Of a DNA stretch of 64,000 bases, positions 24,136 to 39,000 are shown piece after piece. The DNA is from Ulva prolifera (Eukaryota; Chlorophyta; Ulvophyceae; Ulvales; Ulvaceae). Location: positions 1,736,001-1,800,000 of the forward strand of contig CM041199.1 of the NCBI GenBank assembly GCA_023078555.1, given 5' to 3'. Position numbers and translations under genes: made by a program. The notes under the pieces were generated by a model. It saw only the letters and a program-made list of their open reading frames with translations. It did not search any database and was not told the origin of the DNA. Each line of letters starts with the position of its first letter. Within the stretch, counting starts at the first letter, position 1.

Positions 24136-26305
24136 CTAGTCATCGTCCTCCTCCTCAATGTCCATTTCCTTCCTTGCCTTCTTACCCTTCTTTGCCTTCT
24201 TATCGTCCCCGTACGTACCGTCCGTGCTGTCGTCATTGTCAGCCAGCGGCGGCAGGCCGAGCACCGCACGCATGGAGTCCGGCAGACCGCCGAGGCCGTC
24301 CCCCGGCGCGCCCGTCGCCGGCAGCCCGCACCGCTTCAGGCACTCCTGGCTCAGCGCGAATGAACCCTGCGGCGAGGTCATCACCGCGTCGGCGCCGCTC
24401 GCGCCGATCGCCTCGGCGCCCGCCGTGCTGCCGTCGCGCAGCGCGGCCAGCGCGCCGACGACATTGATCGCGCCGGGGTCGGAGGAGGTGAAGGTCTGCG
24501 TGAAGAAGTTGGGCTCGCAGCGGGAGTTGAGGTTGTAATGCATGAGGCCCTGCGGCACGAGGAAGACCTCGCCGGGGCCGGTCTCGAAGGTGATGTCCTG
24601 GGCGGCGCCGTTCTCCTGCGAGATGCCCGCATCCATCGTGCCTGCATGCCGCAGCGGGGGTGAGAGCATGCGCTGCCCGCGCCAGGAGCAGATTTGTGTG
24701 CGTATTCGCCCTGGCAAGTGTTGACGAATCATCGATCAACTTAGTCATTACTCAGCAATCAATGCTTGTGGCAGTGCGAGGGTGAGCAGCCCGGGTGAGC
24801 GTATTGGCCGGCGGTGATGCCGGCTGATGGCTAGCCTACAGCTGATGGTGCCATACGCATGCATGCCAGCGGGTGTCTGCCGACAGAATGCCGACGTGTC
24901 ACCGTGCAGCGTCTATACGACACCGTGTAGCGTGGGCCAGACAGGGCAGACAGGGCGGAGGGCGCACCAAAGAGGACGGTGTAGAACTCGTTGGCGCGCA
25001 TGTGCATGTGCGGCATGAGTATGCCGCAGGGCTTGAGTGCGGTGAGGAACTGCGACTCCCCGGGCCCGGCCAGCGTCGCGAGGAAGGGGTTGGAGGCCTT
25101 CGTGACAATCTGCTGCAGCACCGCCTCGTTGTCCGTCACCGCCGCGACCTCCTGCATGCATGAGCGCGCGCTTGCTGTGGTGTGTGCGGCGCCGTGCGTG
25201 GCCGGGGTCCGGCCCAGGAGCAGACGCACCCCGCCACGCCGGCCCGCACTACCGTGGTAGATGCTGGCATGGTACACCCCACAGCCTTATTCTACGGAAG
25301 CAGTGCTACATGGTGTGGCATGCACTGGCGTGTGCTGTGCTGTGCCGTGCGCGTGTGCATGCCTACCAGCCCGGTGTTCCGCACATGTTCCGGAGGGGAT
25401 GTTCCGCAGGGGATGGCGTGTGTGTTGAGAGCGACAAAGGTGAAGCTATGCCATCGTTCTCTGAGACCAGACCAAGGGACATGCCCATGTGTTGCGTATT
25501 TCGGGACACTGCTGGCAGGTAGGTTTTTTTGCATCAAGTTGGCTCTTCCAGTCACTATCGTGATGATACTTGCTGTGTTCACATGTGCGGGTAGGCCTCC
25601 AGCTGTGACTGTGTAGCAGGGTGGCCCAGCTCCTGAAGGCTAGAGCATGGACCGTGTATGCAGCTTACGCAGTGAGCGTGGTGGCCGAGGCGGTGGATGA
25701 TGTTGCACGCGGTGACGTCGTTTGTGATTCTCGTCAGACGTGCCGCCCAGCAGCCGGTGGGCGGACGCAGCCTGCGCGCCCTACACACATGCACACCATA
25801 CATGCATGCAGTCGACGTGCGCTTCGGCTGAATACTTGAGTGCCGCCGCGCTCGGGTGCCACCAAGCATGGCTAGCTCGAGCCTAGGTGGCTATGGATGC
25901 TGTGAACAGGTCCACGCACTCTGTCACCATGTACACGTCCCTGACCGCCGTCTTGCAGGGGAATCATTGGATGCATTAACATTGTGTAAGACCGTGTTTG
26001 CGCGAGGCCTGCTCAGGCAAGGCTCCAGCCTCTGCCATGATATCGATCGCGACCTGCCGGCACTATGACACGCATCACCGTTCGACCGCTGCAACCGCGG
26101 CGCCATTGCAGCAGAAGCTAGACAACAGCCGCACCGGATCCTGGAAGGAGAAACGGAAGGCTGAGGAGTCGCCTTCTACTCCAAACTCGCCTCGTTGCGC
26201 GCTCTGTGTCACGCGGGCAGTCTCTAGCTGCACCTCGCTTGCCAGCGCCATGGAGCCGAACACGGCCGGCAGCAGCAGCAGAGAAGCCATCATTATATAT
26301 TTCAA
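24136..26305 (-). CDS. Secreted germin-like cupin
   Basis: Exons, in order of transcription, are 26305-26135, 25151-24968 and 24641-24136, with donors GTGCGG and GTGCGC, CAG acceptors and closed phases, for 286 residues. Residues 1-23 form a signal peptide (KYIMMASLLLLPAVFG core, cleavage after ALA). The cupin metal site is intact: H105 and H107 in PHMHMRANEF, E112 in the same segment, and H153 in PQGLMHYNLN, preceded by the second cupin motif PGEVFLVPQG. FFTQTFTSSDPGAINV is also typical of germin and spherulin-like proteins. The C-terminus is unusual: a Lys/Arg-rich stretch (KKAKKGKKARKE) and then an acidic end. Germins bind Mn and can have oxalate oxidase or superoxide dismutase activity, but activity cannot be predicted from this sequence. 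The join from exon 1 across a nearly 1-kb intron is the least certain part. Confidence 0.8.
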
Positions 26306-29300
26306 AAGCTGAGGAAAGAGGTCGCAGCCTTGGTGTTGCTCTTGTGGGCTCGTTCGGGTGCGGTGACTCAGTGCCAGTGCGCTGTGGTATCACTCGAGCT
26401 GACGATGGCACAAGGGCGCACGGAGGAGCAGCGGTGAGGTGCAAAGTGCTGGAAATGGCACATATATTAAGCTGCAGCCCTTATGGATGTGAGATACCAG
26501 CGGTCGCTTGATGGCATGAAGTGTTGGAACATGTGTGCGATGTCCGGCAGCGAGGCACTGGGGCCGCGATCCCTGTCCATGCTGCATGCACATTCAACTG
26601 CATGCAGCTTCTTCGACACATATTCATGCCATGACGAAGCGCTCCAGGCAGGTCAACATTAGATGTCTAGCAGGAATTTGGATTCATCAATTCGACTGTC
26701 GTGCTGGTGCAACAGCCAGGCTGCATTCAGCTGTGCATGAACGCCGCACGGCGCACTTCGCACAGATCTGCGGCACTGACATTACGATAGGCTGAACGAG
26801 TCGAGAATCGTGTGAACATCATTCAATGCGTGCAGACCCGGTGTGCGCCCGTGCCTCGCCATGGAGGCCTGCATCGACACTTCCATGTCGGAAGCGACAT
26901 CGGCCAGCCTCGAATGCCAAGCACAGGCCACACTGATATGTCCAATCAGAGATGCAGCTGCTTCCAAATGGCAGCAATGCCGCGGTGAAAGGCTGCTCGT
27001 ACGCCGATAGACTCAGGCCATCAAAACACGTTTATGTTACGTTCACCAGAGCATCCCTTACTTTGTGGCAGCATGCGGCGGACGACAACGTGATGTAGTA
27101 CTTGTGGCTGCGTCCTGCATGCACCGCTTACAAGAGCTGCGCAGCTGCCTGACGCATTCATGCGCGGCATGCGCAGTGCGCCAAGCACAAGAAGTGCCCC
27201 ACCCGATTTACGAAGCCTGTCACAAGCGCGCGACGACGGCAAGCGACCTGCCCCAGTGGCATCACAGATCCAGCGAACTGATGCTATGAACGTCTACGTG
27301 ACTACAACTCGGCATTTGCTGTGCGATGCGTATTGTGAACATTTGCACGCTACAGCGCTCTGACCGCCTAGATCAGGTAGCTGCGTGCATGTTTTTGGTG
27401 TCTGCCCGTTGCACGATGAAGCCTGCCTGATGCACGACGACGTCGCAGGTGGGTCAGGTGCCCAACTCGCGCACTTGTCCAGACAGTGGTTGCTTACGCG
27501 GGGTTTGCGATTAGAGGTAATCATGATTTGACCAGTGCACAAGCAGTGCACAGTGCATCACTGTCCGGGCAGCCTCGCCGGAGCAGCTGGTGGCGTGGCC
27601 ATCGCGCACACACTGGGCATCGCGAAGACCCATCAGGCAAAACGCATGCTGATGGTGCCAGACTGGGGCAACATGGAGCTGGGCATGGGCCGTAGGGCTA
27701 CTGCAGGGCTACTGCTTACAGACCATGCATCCATGTACAGCAGCAAGCTCTCTGGTGGCAGTCAAAAGCTGCACTTGTATGATTGGCAGACGCACGATTA
27801 GATAAGCTGATCATCGAGTATCGTTCGTAGATCAGATCCACCCCAAGTGGTAGGATGGCTGTTCTGAGGGCTATGTGGAGCAGAGATCTAGAGCTGGCAC
27901 GAAACGCGAGCATTGCCTCCCAACCATACGGACGAGCTCAGGTGATTTGTGTTGGCTGCACCTGTTGTGTCGTCGTGGTGACCATGTCACGCACGTTTGA
28001 TGTGCAGCTGCAGCACTGTGTGACGTACAACTCTGACATTTACAACCACTGTGCACAATCTGGGTCCACTTGCAAGCATCACAATCTTGTCAGCTGGGCT
28101 GACAACAGTATCACGGAACTGCAGTCATGTATTGCGGATAAGGCTGACAGCAGCATCACAGTGCAGTCATTCATTGCTGGTCACTATGCGCAATGTGGAG
28201 ACAGCAGCATCATGTCATTCACACAGCACCATGCCGGCATCACATGACGTGGACAGCATCACTATCACTCCGGTAGCAGATCACTCAACTGGCAGATCAC
28301 TCCTGTGGCAAAATGTCACAAGCACGCACATACACCAGACATCCATGCATGCCACTGCAGCACTTGTTATTGGAGTCTTCTCTGCTCAGTGAAGCCTCAG
28401 TAAATTTACACAGCCTTGGCTGAATGGATCACGATCTCCATGCTTTCCCGTCAGCCCTTCCCACAAATCTTTGTGGCACCTGAGACACCTGAAACAAAAT
28501 AGAGAATCGACTATTCTAGTCAATTCGTCACTGAGGAACGGCAGTGGTGTGGGTCTGCAGCTGCAGTGCCCCCCACGGCCACAGCCGCCACCGCCTCAAC
28601 ACACCCGCACTGCCGCAGCATCCTAAACAGCAACCAGCATCCCTCCACATCCATGCTCCTTCGCCAACGGCTCCCGAAACTAAAAAACGAAAGGGCGGCC
28701 TGCTCACGTAGGCAGAGGCCAACGCCGCCGCGGCGCTCAACAGCCGTCAGAGCTTATCGTGTGCATGAGACAGCAGGCTTTGCCTGCACAGTACATGGAT
28801 GTGCACAGCCTCGGCGCCACCTGCGCCACCTGCTCCCGCCGCACGGCCGTGCATGGGGCCACGGTGTTCTTCACTGTACGCGCGTGATGAAATCTGCCCC
28901 CCTCCCCCTTCCCCTACCTCCCCCTTCACTCCGATTTCAACACACGCTTTTGGCGTCGATTCCGCAAGCGGACGGCGCAACAAACAGCCCCCAGAACGAC
29001 GCGACTGCACAACATCGCCTGAGGAGTGGTCCGGCAGCGCTGCCGCCGCCACACGGGCACCGTCACGGCTGCGCTGGGTCGCGTGGCAACGCCATGGCGC
29101 TGCACCACAACGCGGACAACACACTGCCTAGCCTACCAACAACTCGTACAACACACATAACACACATCAACCGAGCAGGAAATCGCCGATGTGTCAAGCC
29201 CATGGATGCTTTGCCGTGAGTTCAGCACGCCCACCAGACTGGTGGCTAGATCGAGATGGTGGCCTCACACACACCTGCTCTGCGATTCAACTTAACATGC

Positions 29301-30096
29301 GACCCTCCCGCGGTGCTCTCAACACCCACCATACGAGCGTAGCAGCTTCTCGCTACATCTGCCGTTCACAGAACCCGCCTGCATGGTGCTAACATTCCCA
29401 CTGCGTGTCTTCTCACCTGCTCCCATGCACCGTGTCCAAGTCTGTATATCTTAAACTTGATAAAGTTCAATTCAAAAACAAAATTCCGTGCAAGACATGG
29501 TAGCCGTTGTGTGGCCTCCCCTCAGTTGGGCTAGAGTAAAGTGCTACTGTCATAGCAGCGTCATGCTGCAATGCCGTCATCTGAGTAACTGACCCGTCAT
29601 CTGGGTCAGATACACGTCACCCTCAGGGCCTTGCCTATCTGTCCCCCCCCCCCCTCCCTCCCCCCTCCTCGCTACCCTGTGTGATTGTCTGCTCCAGGCA
29701 GTTGCATAGTCAGCCGAAAGCAGACGCCTTATTCATTACAGGCCTCGCGGCACCAATGCATCGTGTGTCCGTTTGCTGTCCCAGGTTAATGTCGTCAGCC
29801 ATGCACGGCCATGATTGTTGTCATCCCGCCCCCACCGTGGCCCCCGGCAGCGTATCTGCTGCAAGTCTGTCACCCTCCACACAACTGCACAAACAAGCAG
29901 ACTGTGGCATTGCAGCTCGCAGTCAAAGAGCCCGGCCTGTCAAGAAGACGTCCGAGAACACGCGCTGCAGTTGTCTTATGATCATATTGTTGCAAGCCGC
30001 CTGTGAGGTCCGCGCGTATGCCCGTCCGAGGACCCCCCGGGTCGTCGGCATGTGTGCAAGCAGCGATGGTGCCGAGGTGCGCCCTCTGTGACACCT
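26306..30096. other. Intergenic region between cupin and kinesin
   Basis: About 3.8 kb with no gene supported. Frames such as 27535-27801 and 28566-29219 are open but have no recognisable domain or convincing splice context. A pyrimidine run with C10 lies near 29643. Confidence 0.45.
29736..29740 (-). promoter_or_regulatory. Candidate TGTAA poly(A) signal of the kinesin
   Basis: TGTAA on the minus strand, about 360 nt after the kinesin stop codon. Confidence 0.33.
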
Positions 30097-33000
30097 TCAA
30101 GCCACTCTGGAATCACCTGGGACATAGCACAGGTTGCTCGTGCTGGTGCTCTCCGTGTCATGCCCCGGCGCCGACACGAGCGGAGGCGAGCTCTGGTGCG
30201 TGCCCATCAGGCTGTCCAGCACCTCGCCCACGCCCCTGCTGCTACCCTGGAAGCTCTGCATCATCCGCAGCCTCACCGTCGCGCTGCCGCCACCCCCCGT
30301 TGACCCGCCGTCGCTGCCGCTCGGCTGCGGCGCAGCGCGCAGCACATCGCCGCGGCCGCTCGCCGCAGTGTCCAGGCCACCGCCGCCGTCCGCAAGCTCC
30401 GCGACGCGCCGCCGGAACCCGTCCTCGAGCTCAGCACGCACAGCAGCCGCCTCAGCGAGGGACTCGGCGACGCCGAGCACCGCATCCTCCTCCGGCCACC
30501 CCTCCAGTTGCAGCTGCCGCTGCCACTGCCGCTGCGGCCGCTGCGGCGGCGGCGGCGGCCGCTGTGGCGGCGGCGGCCGCTGCGGCGGCTGGCTGCTGCT
30601 GCTCTCTCGCGGATCCCGGTCCAGCGTCGCGGTGTCAAACCCTGAAAAACTCGAGTCCGCCCCTAGCTCCATGCCAGAGGAGTCCGGCTCCAGAATCGAC
30701 CCCAGCTCGGAGCGGCCGCGGCCGCCGCCAGGCGACGCCTGGTGCCACGGCGGCCGCCGCCGCTGCTGTGCGTGCTGCGCCCAGGCGTCGTGGTCGGCTG
30801 CACTGAGGTGGCTGCTGTGTGCTGGGCTGTGCGCAGTGCGCAGCGCGGCGGAGTCTGTGGTTGAGTGCACGGAGGTGAGGGCCGTCTGGTGAGCCTCGAG
30901 GACCGAGATCAGCTGCTGCGCCTGCGCGTTGGCCTGCGCTTCGAGCTCATCCTGCACATGCATGCCCCTTGCCCTATCAAACTCCAAATTTCATCTCGTA
31001 CGACAATCTTGTTCAACTGAAACGTGTCGCTTCAGAATCGTACATGTCATCGAATGGCATGGTCTGAGTTTGTAACGGGGGTAGCATCTGCCCCGGGCAC
31101 ATGCATGCATGAAGGCGTTGCATAACATGTGCGGAAACTGACAACGACTACGAACGCTGCACCCGCCTGCGCACGTGCGCCCAGTGCCGCCGAGCACAGC
31201 ATGCCAAGTCGGAACCATACCTTGAGGCGCCGATTCCATGTGTCCTCCAGGGCGCGCAGCGACGCCGCATGCCGCTCCTGCAGCGTCCGCAGCACCTCCA
31301 CCTGCTCCGCCTGGTCGTAGCACTGCATCTCGCTCCACCGCGTGCCAATGCCATCGAGTGCCTCCTGCAGTGTCTCCTGCAGACTTTCGTGCAGCATCTG
31401 CGACTCCGAAACCTCCGCCGCCGAGAGGCTGTCGCCGCCGCCACGCCGGTCCGCGGCATCGCGGGAGCGCGTGGACGGCGGCTGCCGCCGCGCCGATGGC
31501 GGCTGCCGCCGTCGCCGGTGCGGCCGCGGCTGTGGCTTCGCTAAAGCCTTAGCCGCCGCCTTCTCCGCCGCCTCCAGCGCCGCCTGCACGGCGCGCTGCT
31601 GCCGGTAGTACAGTTCCGCGCCGTGCACAGACTCTGCTTGCTTCTGGGCCGCAGCGCCAGAGCCCCTCGCACCCTGAACAGAGCCATGTGGGGCCCGCCG
31701 CTCATGCGCGAAACGGGCGCTGTGTGCGCCGCTGAGCCGGCCCACACGCCCATACGCTTGTACGGGCATCTCGACTCCGGACACCTGCGCGGGTCCGACG
31801 GCGGGCCGCCCTCCGTATATGCCCCTGCCGCGGCGGCCCGCCACATGCTGCTGTATTAGCCGCTGAGCTGCGGCAGCGGCCGTGCTGGACTGGTCCGCGC
31901 CCCCCCCACGCTGCATCATTGCCGCCGCGCGTGCTGTTGACGGCGACTGGCTCTCGGTGCTGTCCAGCAGCGCAGGGTTCCACGCGCCCGGCACGCCGGC
32001 CGGGCGGCTGCGCTGGAACGGCGCCTGCGACGCGGCGGCCATTGCCGCAGTCGCTGACGCGCACGCGCGCTGCGGCATTGGGCTCCGGGCCCCCCTCTCC
32101 ATAGAGAACGACGACTCAGTCGCAAGCCCCGCGAGCGCGCCGCCGCCGCCGCTGTGCAACTGGCTAGGGTCCGCCGGGCGGACCCTATGGCGGGCGTGGC
32201 GCTGCACACCGCTGCGCCAGTTCTGTCCTGCAAACCCGCCGACCGACGGTCCACTCTGCAGTAGATGCTGCCCTGCGCCTTGGCCGCGGTGGCCGGGGCT
32301 GGCCGGCATCGAGCGGTCGAACGGCCCGCGGGTGGGGGGGGTGGCGGGGCGGGTGGAGGAGTCCGGCGGGGACGCCGTCTCGAGGCTCTGCGTCTGCATG
32401 CGCTGCTGTGCCTGGCTCTGGGTGGCGAGAGTGGCCTTCTGCAGCTGCATTGCCGCTTCGAGGCTCGCCTCCAGCTTCGCGATCGTCCTGCACTGCGGAA
32501 GAGTGAATGACCGAAAGAAAGCTGTCTCGGGGATCTGACAAACAAATATTGCAGAAGGCAAGTCTGGTTGGAGGCAATCACGTGACGCTGCAGCGCTCAG
32601 TGGCTTGCGGGAGGCTGCGATCCACTCAGTGGTGGTGGATGAGTCAGGGTGTGGGTCACTCAGGGTGTGGTGGGGAAGGGCCCGAGAGGGGGGAGCCTCC
32701 TCCTAGCCACGTTCTTGAGCAAGTTCCCAAGTGAGCAAGTTTTCATTGCCTCAGGTGTCCAAAGCAGGGGCCAGCGATTACAGCTGCACCCTGACTCATG
32801 GGTAGCAAGTCGAAGCAACCCTGGGCGTTTCCTAGCCCGGAGAGATAGTCAGAACCCAGCATCAACACTGCGGGGGTAGAGAACAGGACTCGCAGGAAGC
32901 CAGACACGGATTTTGCAGAGCAGATGGAGATCTCCCGGACACAGCACACAGGGGGAGTTCGGGCAAGCGAAAGGCCTGTGGCTCGTGTCTTCACATGACC

Positions 33001-36000
33001 AAAGTCAGAGAGGCAGTAATTTTTAACTTTAACGTCGCATGGCATAGGGGCGGCGAGGGGGGGGGGGGGGGTTGGCGCGCGCACCGGTCGCGCTGCGCGA
33101 GCCGCGAGTCGAAGCGCCGCAGCGCGGCCTCCATCTGCTGCCGCTGTACCTGGTACAGCTCGAGGCGGTCGACCGTCTCGCGCAGCGCCTCCGACGCGAT
33201 GCGCAGGTCAGCCTGCAGGCCGTCCCGCTCCGCCACCAGCGCCGCCGATGCGCCGCCGTCCTGCACACACCCACCCACGCTCGTTCTTGTTCTCGCCCTG
33301 CGGATGTGCATCACTGTATGTGCCGCCGAGCCCCAAACAAGACCCTCGCGGGACTCGTGCGTACAGCAGCGTTGGGTCGTTCTGCAGAATTTCCAGGGCT
33401 TAGAAATTAGACCTGAATATTCGGAATTTTGACATATGATCGGGCCCGACGACCCAACACCGGTGCATAGCGCGTGACACACAAGGGCTCCTTGAAGCGA
33501 TGCAGATGCAAAGTTGACATGCCGCTGCGGTTCTATCATTTTGCTTCACAGGCGCATGACTCGCGCCTGGATTCAACACATAGAACGGCAGATGCGTTGG
33601 GCAGGGCGTGGGGGGGGGGGAGTTGAGGCGTGCTGCTGCAGCGTGCGGCGCTTGCTGACTGCAAAAGAGGTCGCGTGCCGCGGCGTGTGGCGTTCGTGGC
33701 TCCATCACTGATGCGCGTGGTGCTTGTGATTGTAGTGTGGAGTAGTTCAACTGCTCCTCGTGCCAGTGCTGTTGGTGGCAATGTGTTATGGTTTGTGCTG
33801 GTGCTGTGCCATATACAATGGCCCGGGCCATTGCCATTTGCCTACCAATTATGCGCCATCAGCGCCAGGCAAGGCACACCCCGCACACGCCCTGGAGGCC
33901 GAAGGCAGAGTACAGGCCACGAGAGCTCAGGCCGAGCAATGGTAGAGCGCCAAAACGACGGTAGACTGAAACAGCATGACCAGAAAACAGACAACCAGCA
34001 TATGAAGAGGGGTTCACATCGACTGCAAGAATGAGATGAAGGAGCGTGCGGATGGGACCCGCACCTGCCGAGCGGCGAGCAGCTTGTTGAGGCGCTCGAT
34101 CTCGAGGTGCATCGCCGACGTGTCCCCCCGCGTGTCGACGTTCGTCGTCGCGCTGTTGCGCACGGCGCCCGCGCGCTGCGCAAACTGCAGCGTGGACAGC
34201 GTCTCGGCGACGGAGGCGGCGGAGGGCGTGACGCAGGCGACGAGCACGGCGCGCGCGTTGCCGCCGAGGGAGTCTTGCAGGAGGAAGGTGAGCTTGCTGT
34301 CGCGGTACGGCACGTGCACCCGCGCCTTTTGCTTCTGCGCCTCGCTGACCTACACCGCGCTTCCACAATCATGCAGCACATAAGATCATTGCTTCATTGA
34401 CCATCTGGGATGTGGATCAGCCATATGGCCTCTCACACGCGACTACCTCGCCGCCGTAGCCGGGCAAACCAGCAGGCAATGCACACCAACAAAACAAAGG
34501 GTCTACCTAATTGTACCTTGACATGCAATTGATTACGGGTTTTCCGTATATTTTTTTAGGCCTCGCTTTTTGTGGTGGCATGCTGAACTGATTTATTCCA
34601 ACAAGCGTGCCGTGGAGAGCCGACGGACCTTGCTGATGACGCGCCCAAGCGCCGAGAGGCTCTGGTTGATGTCGTTCGCCTCTGCGAGCGCGCGGCCCGC
34701 GGTGCGCGCCACCTTGCTGCGCTCACTACCCGCCAGGTCCACGATGTGGAGCCGCCCGGACGTCACGCGCGCCAGCCCGGAGTCGAGCGCCGTGGTGCAC
34801 TCCACGGCGACGGTGAACACGCAGTGGCTGCGGGAGGACGCGCGGTTCACGGCCGTCTCGGCAAACTTCCGCGCCGCCGCGCCCGTCGCCATCACTTGGA
34901 GCGCGTCTTCCGCTGTACACACGCGCACACGCATGGGGGCCGACAAGGCCAAATAAGGTCGCTGTGGGTTATGCGAACTCGAACTTAGCCCTACTTGATC
35001 CTGAATTGTTTAGTGCTTTCCTTTGAATACTTGCACGTCCGGCGCCTAAGCCTTGCTAAAGTTCATGTAGCAGTTCAATAGCCTGCGTGAGCGGGGGGGG
35101 GGGGGGGGGGGGGGGGGGAGAGTGCGGTGGGAAGCCGTGGCGGGGGGTGAATTGTGCAACTGAGATCTGGTGGATGAGGGGAAACATGCACAGGGGTCTG
35201 GTGGCTGCTGTGCGCCAAGGCACGGCATCCACTGTGAGGTCCCACCACGGAACAAATCTCTTGAAGAAGCGCCTGGCGCAGCCCAGCTGTGGAGCAGCAG
35301 TACCCATATCGGACTCCGGCTAGGCAGAGGACACACCCGACCACCGCAAAGCAGGGGCAAGGAGAGCGCTCAAGCGTAGCATGCATGCTCCGGCAATTCT
35401 GAGGCGTACACGACCAGCCAATACAGTGCATCAGCAGTCAGATCCATCATGCATGCATACGGCATACGGCGGTGAAAGAAAAGAGAAAACAGTGCGGGAG
35501 CTTGAAAACCCCTCCCAGGATTGAAAAACCCAAAATGAAAAAGGGGAACCGGGCGCACCGTTGACGACGACTTCCTCTGAGAGGCCCTCGACGCGTACGC
35601 CGCCCTTCCCGTCAAACCGCATCTGCAGCGGCTTGCTGCCGCCGGCCTTGCTGCCGCCGGCCTTGCTGCCGCCCTCGGACTTCAGCAGGTCCAGCACCTG
35701 CAGCACAGCCACCGCCGTCAGCGGCGCCCCGCCCCTGCGCGGTCTCTGTGACCCTCGGGCGTGTGCTGGCAATCGCGGGTGGGGTGTGTGTCGCGGAGGC
35801 CGTAGACCCTGGCAGTCCAGTCAGGTGTGTGTATGTATAGCATGATGTTGGTGAAGAGGGATATCCACGACTGAAGCTGAATGGCAGCCTAGGGTCTACA
35901 AACTGATGATGTAGTTGTGAAGTCACAGATCTGTCACAAATCTCACAGATCTCGATGGCCCTCAGCTGGGCTGGGCTGGGCTGGGCTGGGCTGGGCTGGG

Positions 36001-39000
36001 CTGGGCTGGGCTGCGTCCGAGAATTGCAGTGCAAGTGCATGTCACTGCAAGTGCATGTCACTGCAAGTGCGCGCATGCATGCTACCATTACCACACGCCC
36101 TGGCATCCCCACTTGTCAGGCATTCCCTCTTGTTTCGGGTGTGCAGTGGCAACAGCATGACGAATCTCAGCAGCATGACAGCTCTAGCATGCGTCGGAGG
36201 AAGCTGGCCTCTTCGGCTGCAGCGCATCATGCACAGCATGCACACAGCAGCACCGGATTCCTGACAGCCCACCTCGACCTCGTTGTGCCACGCGTCAGAA
36301 TTGTCCTGCTCGCCGATATCAGTGGTAACATACCATCCCACGCCAGCGAGGCGAGGAACACGCGTTCTCGTCGATCACCCCACGACATGTTGCTACAGTC
36401 ACGTAACGAGGCGAGTCACGAATCTGCTCGACAGCGGTCGCTGTGTGGCTGTGCGCGACCGCTGCGTACGGACCCCTGTAGCCACGCCACCCGGCACCGA
36501 GCACTTCACTGTCTCGATGCATGCGGGGTGTGAACATCACGCTCTGCAGCGCGCAGCGCGCATTACAGGACACATGCAGCTGATGTGCATCTTCGACGGA
36601 GTATGCATGAGTTGAACTGCTCTGTGAGGCAGGATTCAGGTGTACAGCTGTCAATGGCAGCTGTGGACCAGCATGCATGCATGGCCCTGCCTCAATTGCA
36701 ATCAGCAGCTGTGCCTGCATCGGCTCAGGCTCAGGCTCACACGTGTGCTGCCAGCCACCATCTGCACTGCATATGCATCCTAGGATGCAGCTATTGGAAC
36801 CATGCATCCAGTAGCAGCAACAACAACATGCAGCTGATGTGCATCACCACCACTGCCACAACCCTGATGTGCCAATTGATTACTTAATATCATATCCCCA
36901 CCCTGCCCTGTCCCCCCCCCCGCTCTCCCGCTCTCCCGGGCACCCAATGCCGGCCCACACCTCTGCAGTGCCACTACGCCCTCCTCCCCCTCTTCCTTCC
37001 CGGACCCCAGCTGGACAATGTATGTAAATGTGCGTCGGACCACACACCACGCACCACGCATGCAGCATGCAGCATGCACGCTGATCGATCGATCCTCAGC
37101 TGACTACATGAGAGAGTACACGTGCACTGTCATGTGTGTGTAGTTGTGTTGGGTCACTTTGCAGCATTTCCAGGACTGCCACCCCGAAATTTGAACCAAA
37201 TATTCGGAATTGTTCTATGTGATCGGGCCCGACGACCCAACACTGGTGTATAGGGGTCTGCTGGCACAACCGCGGCTGTAGATTCAATGCAAAGCCAAAC
37301 AACAGGCCGCAGGCGGGACTGCTCCGCACTGCCTGCTCCGCCGCATCGCCCCCCCATCACCACATCACGAGAAGCGTGCGCAGCGCCATACCTGCTCATT
37401 GTAGATCTGCAGGTAGCTGCACCGGCACGTGTACTGCACGTCGGCCGACACCTCCCCCTCACGCGCCGCAATCACATCAAACAGGTCCCGCAGCACGCGC
37501 TGCGCGAGCCCGCCGCCGTCGGCTTCGCCGCCGCCGTCCGACGGCTCCGCCGCCGCCGCCGCCGGCCGCCGCGCCAGCCGTGCGCTGCTCGTGCTCGCGG
37601 CGGTGAGGGTGGTCGGGGTGGAGAGGCTGGTCGCGCCGCTGTCGGGGCGGCTGCGGGCGGCCGGGGGGCCGGTCATCGTGTGCGTCTTGCCGGAGCCGGA
37701 CTGGCCGTACGCGAAACAGCATGCGTTGTAGCCCCGCACGACGTTCTGCACGAGCGGTCGCCCGACCACTGCACGGCACACCGCCCCGTTGAGCCAACGC
37801 ATTTGTGTACGATGCGTGGTGCTTGCTCTAGCGGCTGCGTCCGTGCACGAGCTCACTTGGAGGGCTACGGAACAACATTAAGTTCAACATAAGCTGTGCG
37901 CATTAGTGTACAGTTCTGGCTGCAGATGCTACGTGCAGATGCAGACCAACCATCCCGCAGCAGCACGTCCAATGTCCTGTGTCCAATGTCCTGTGTCCTG
38001 CGGCCGCGGCGAGGATGTGAATGGTCACATCCTGTGCATACCTGTAGACACTTCAGAGCAGTAGACAGCTACCAGCATGTACTTGCACACTGGCTGCAGT
38101 ATGTGTGCACACAGTGCATCAACCACTGGGTGATGGATGGGCAGTGTTGCCTGTGTTGCTGTCCTTTGGGCTCAACATGTCAGCCCATCAGCAGCAAACT
38201 TGGATCAATTGAGGCCCATCAGGGCAGATGTAACAGACCACAGTGAGTGCAGATGCCCACAGTGAGGGGGGTATGTAAGGAGAGTGGCCACTCATCATTG
38301 CTAATGGCCAGGATGACCTGTTGCGAATGCGATCGCTTCCCAGCCCCTCATATGCTGTACATCTCTGGAGGATGCCATATGCAAGCCCTTACCCGCTCTT
38401 TGTTCCGACCAAGGCCATATGCAATGCTCTGTATGTGATGATCCAGGTTGACACGATCGCTATGCGGTGTGTGTATGCCTGTCCTCACGCACAGTACTGT
38501 AAAGAGTTGTGATCATGCATGCAGGTGTGTCCATCAGTGCCCACGTTGACTCGGCGAGCTTCTGGTCAACTGGACCATTCTGCATACAGCAGCCTAGACT
38601 GAAGGGAGAGCATATCGCTGTGTACACAGGATTGCCAGCGCAGCAGGCGCTCGGGGGCTAGCTGAGCGCGCAGGCGCGGTGTCCAGGCATGCACGAGGAA
38701 CGCACTGTCAAACACCTCTTCCTGGGTCGCGTCTGCACCCAGCACCGCGTCAAACTTAAACTCTTGAGTTTTGTCCTTGCCATCGGCTGATGGTCCTCCT
38801 GAGACGTGTACCGTGGACCCGCCCTCCTGCCTCACCGCTGTGTCGGTGCCGCTGCACTGGTCTCCAGCACCGCGAGCATCGCTACGAGCAGCAGCAGACG
38901 AGCATGTCGTATGGCTTGCCACTGTCGAAGTGCTTCCCGTGCTTCGAGTTGACTGTGCGCGCTTGTCCTTCGTGGGGAGCGGGCGAATGCGGACGACCAC

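Noticed and set aside
33400..33837. Frames containing [16 protein letters not shown] peptides, also at 37096-37329 and 60326-60691
   Set aside because: Recurrent because they read through MITE copies, not because of a protein family.
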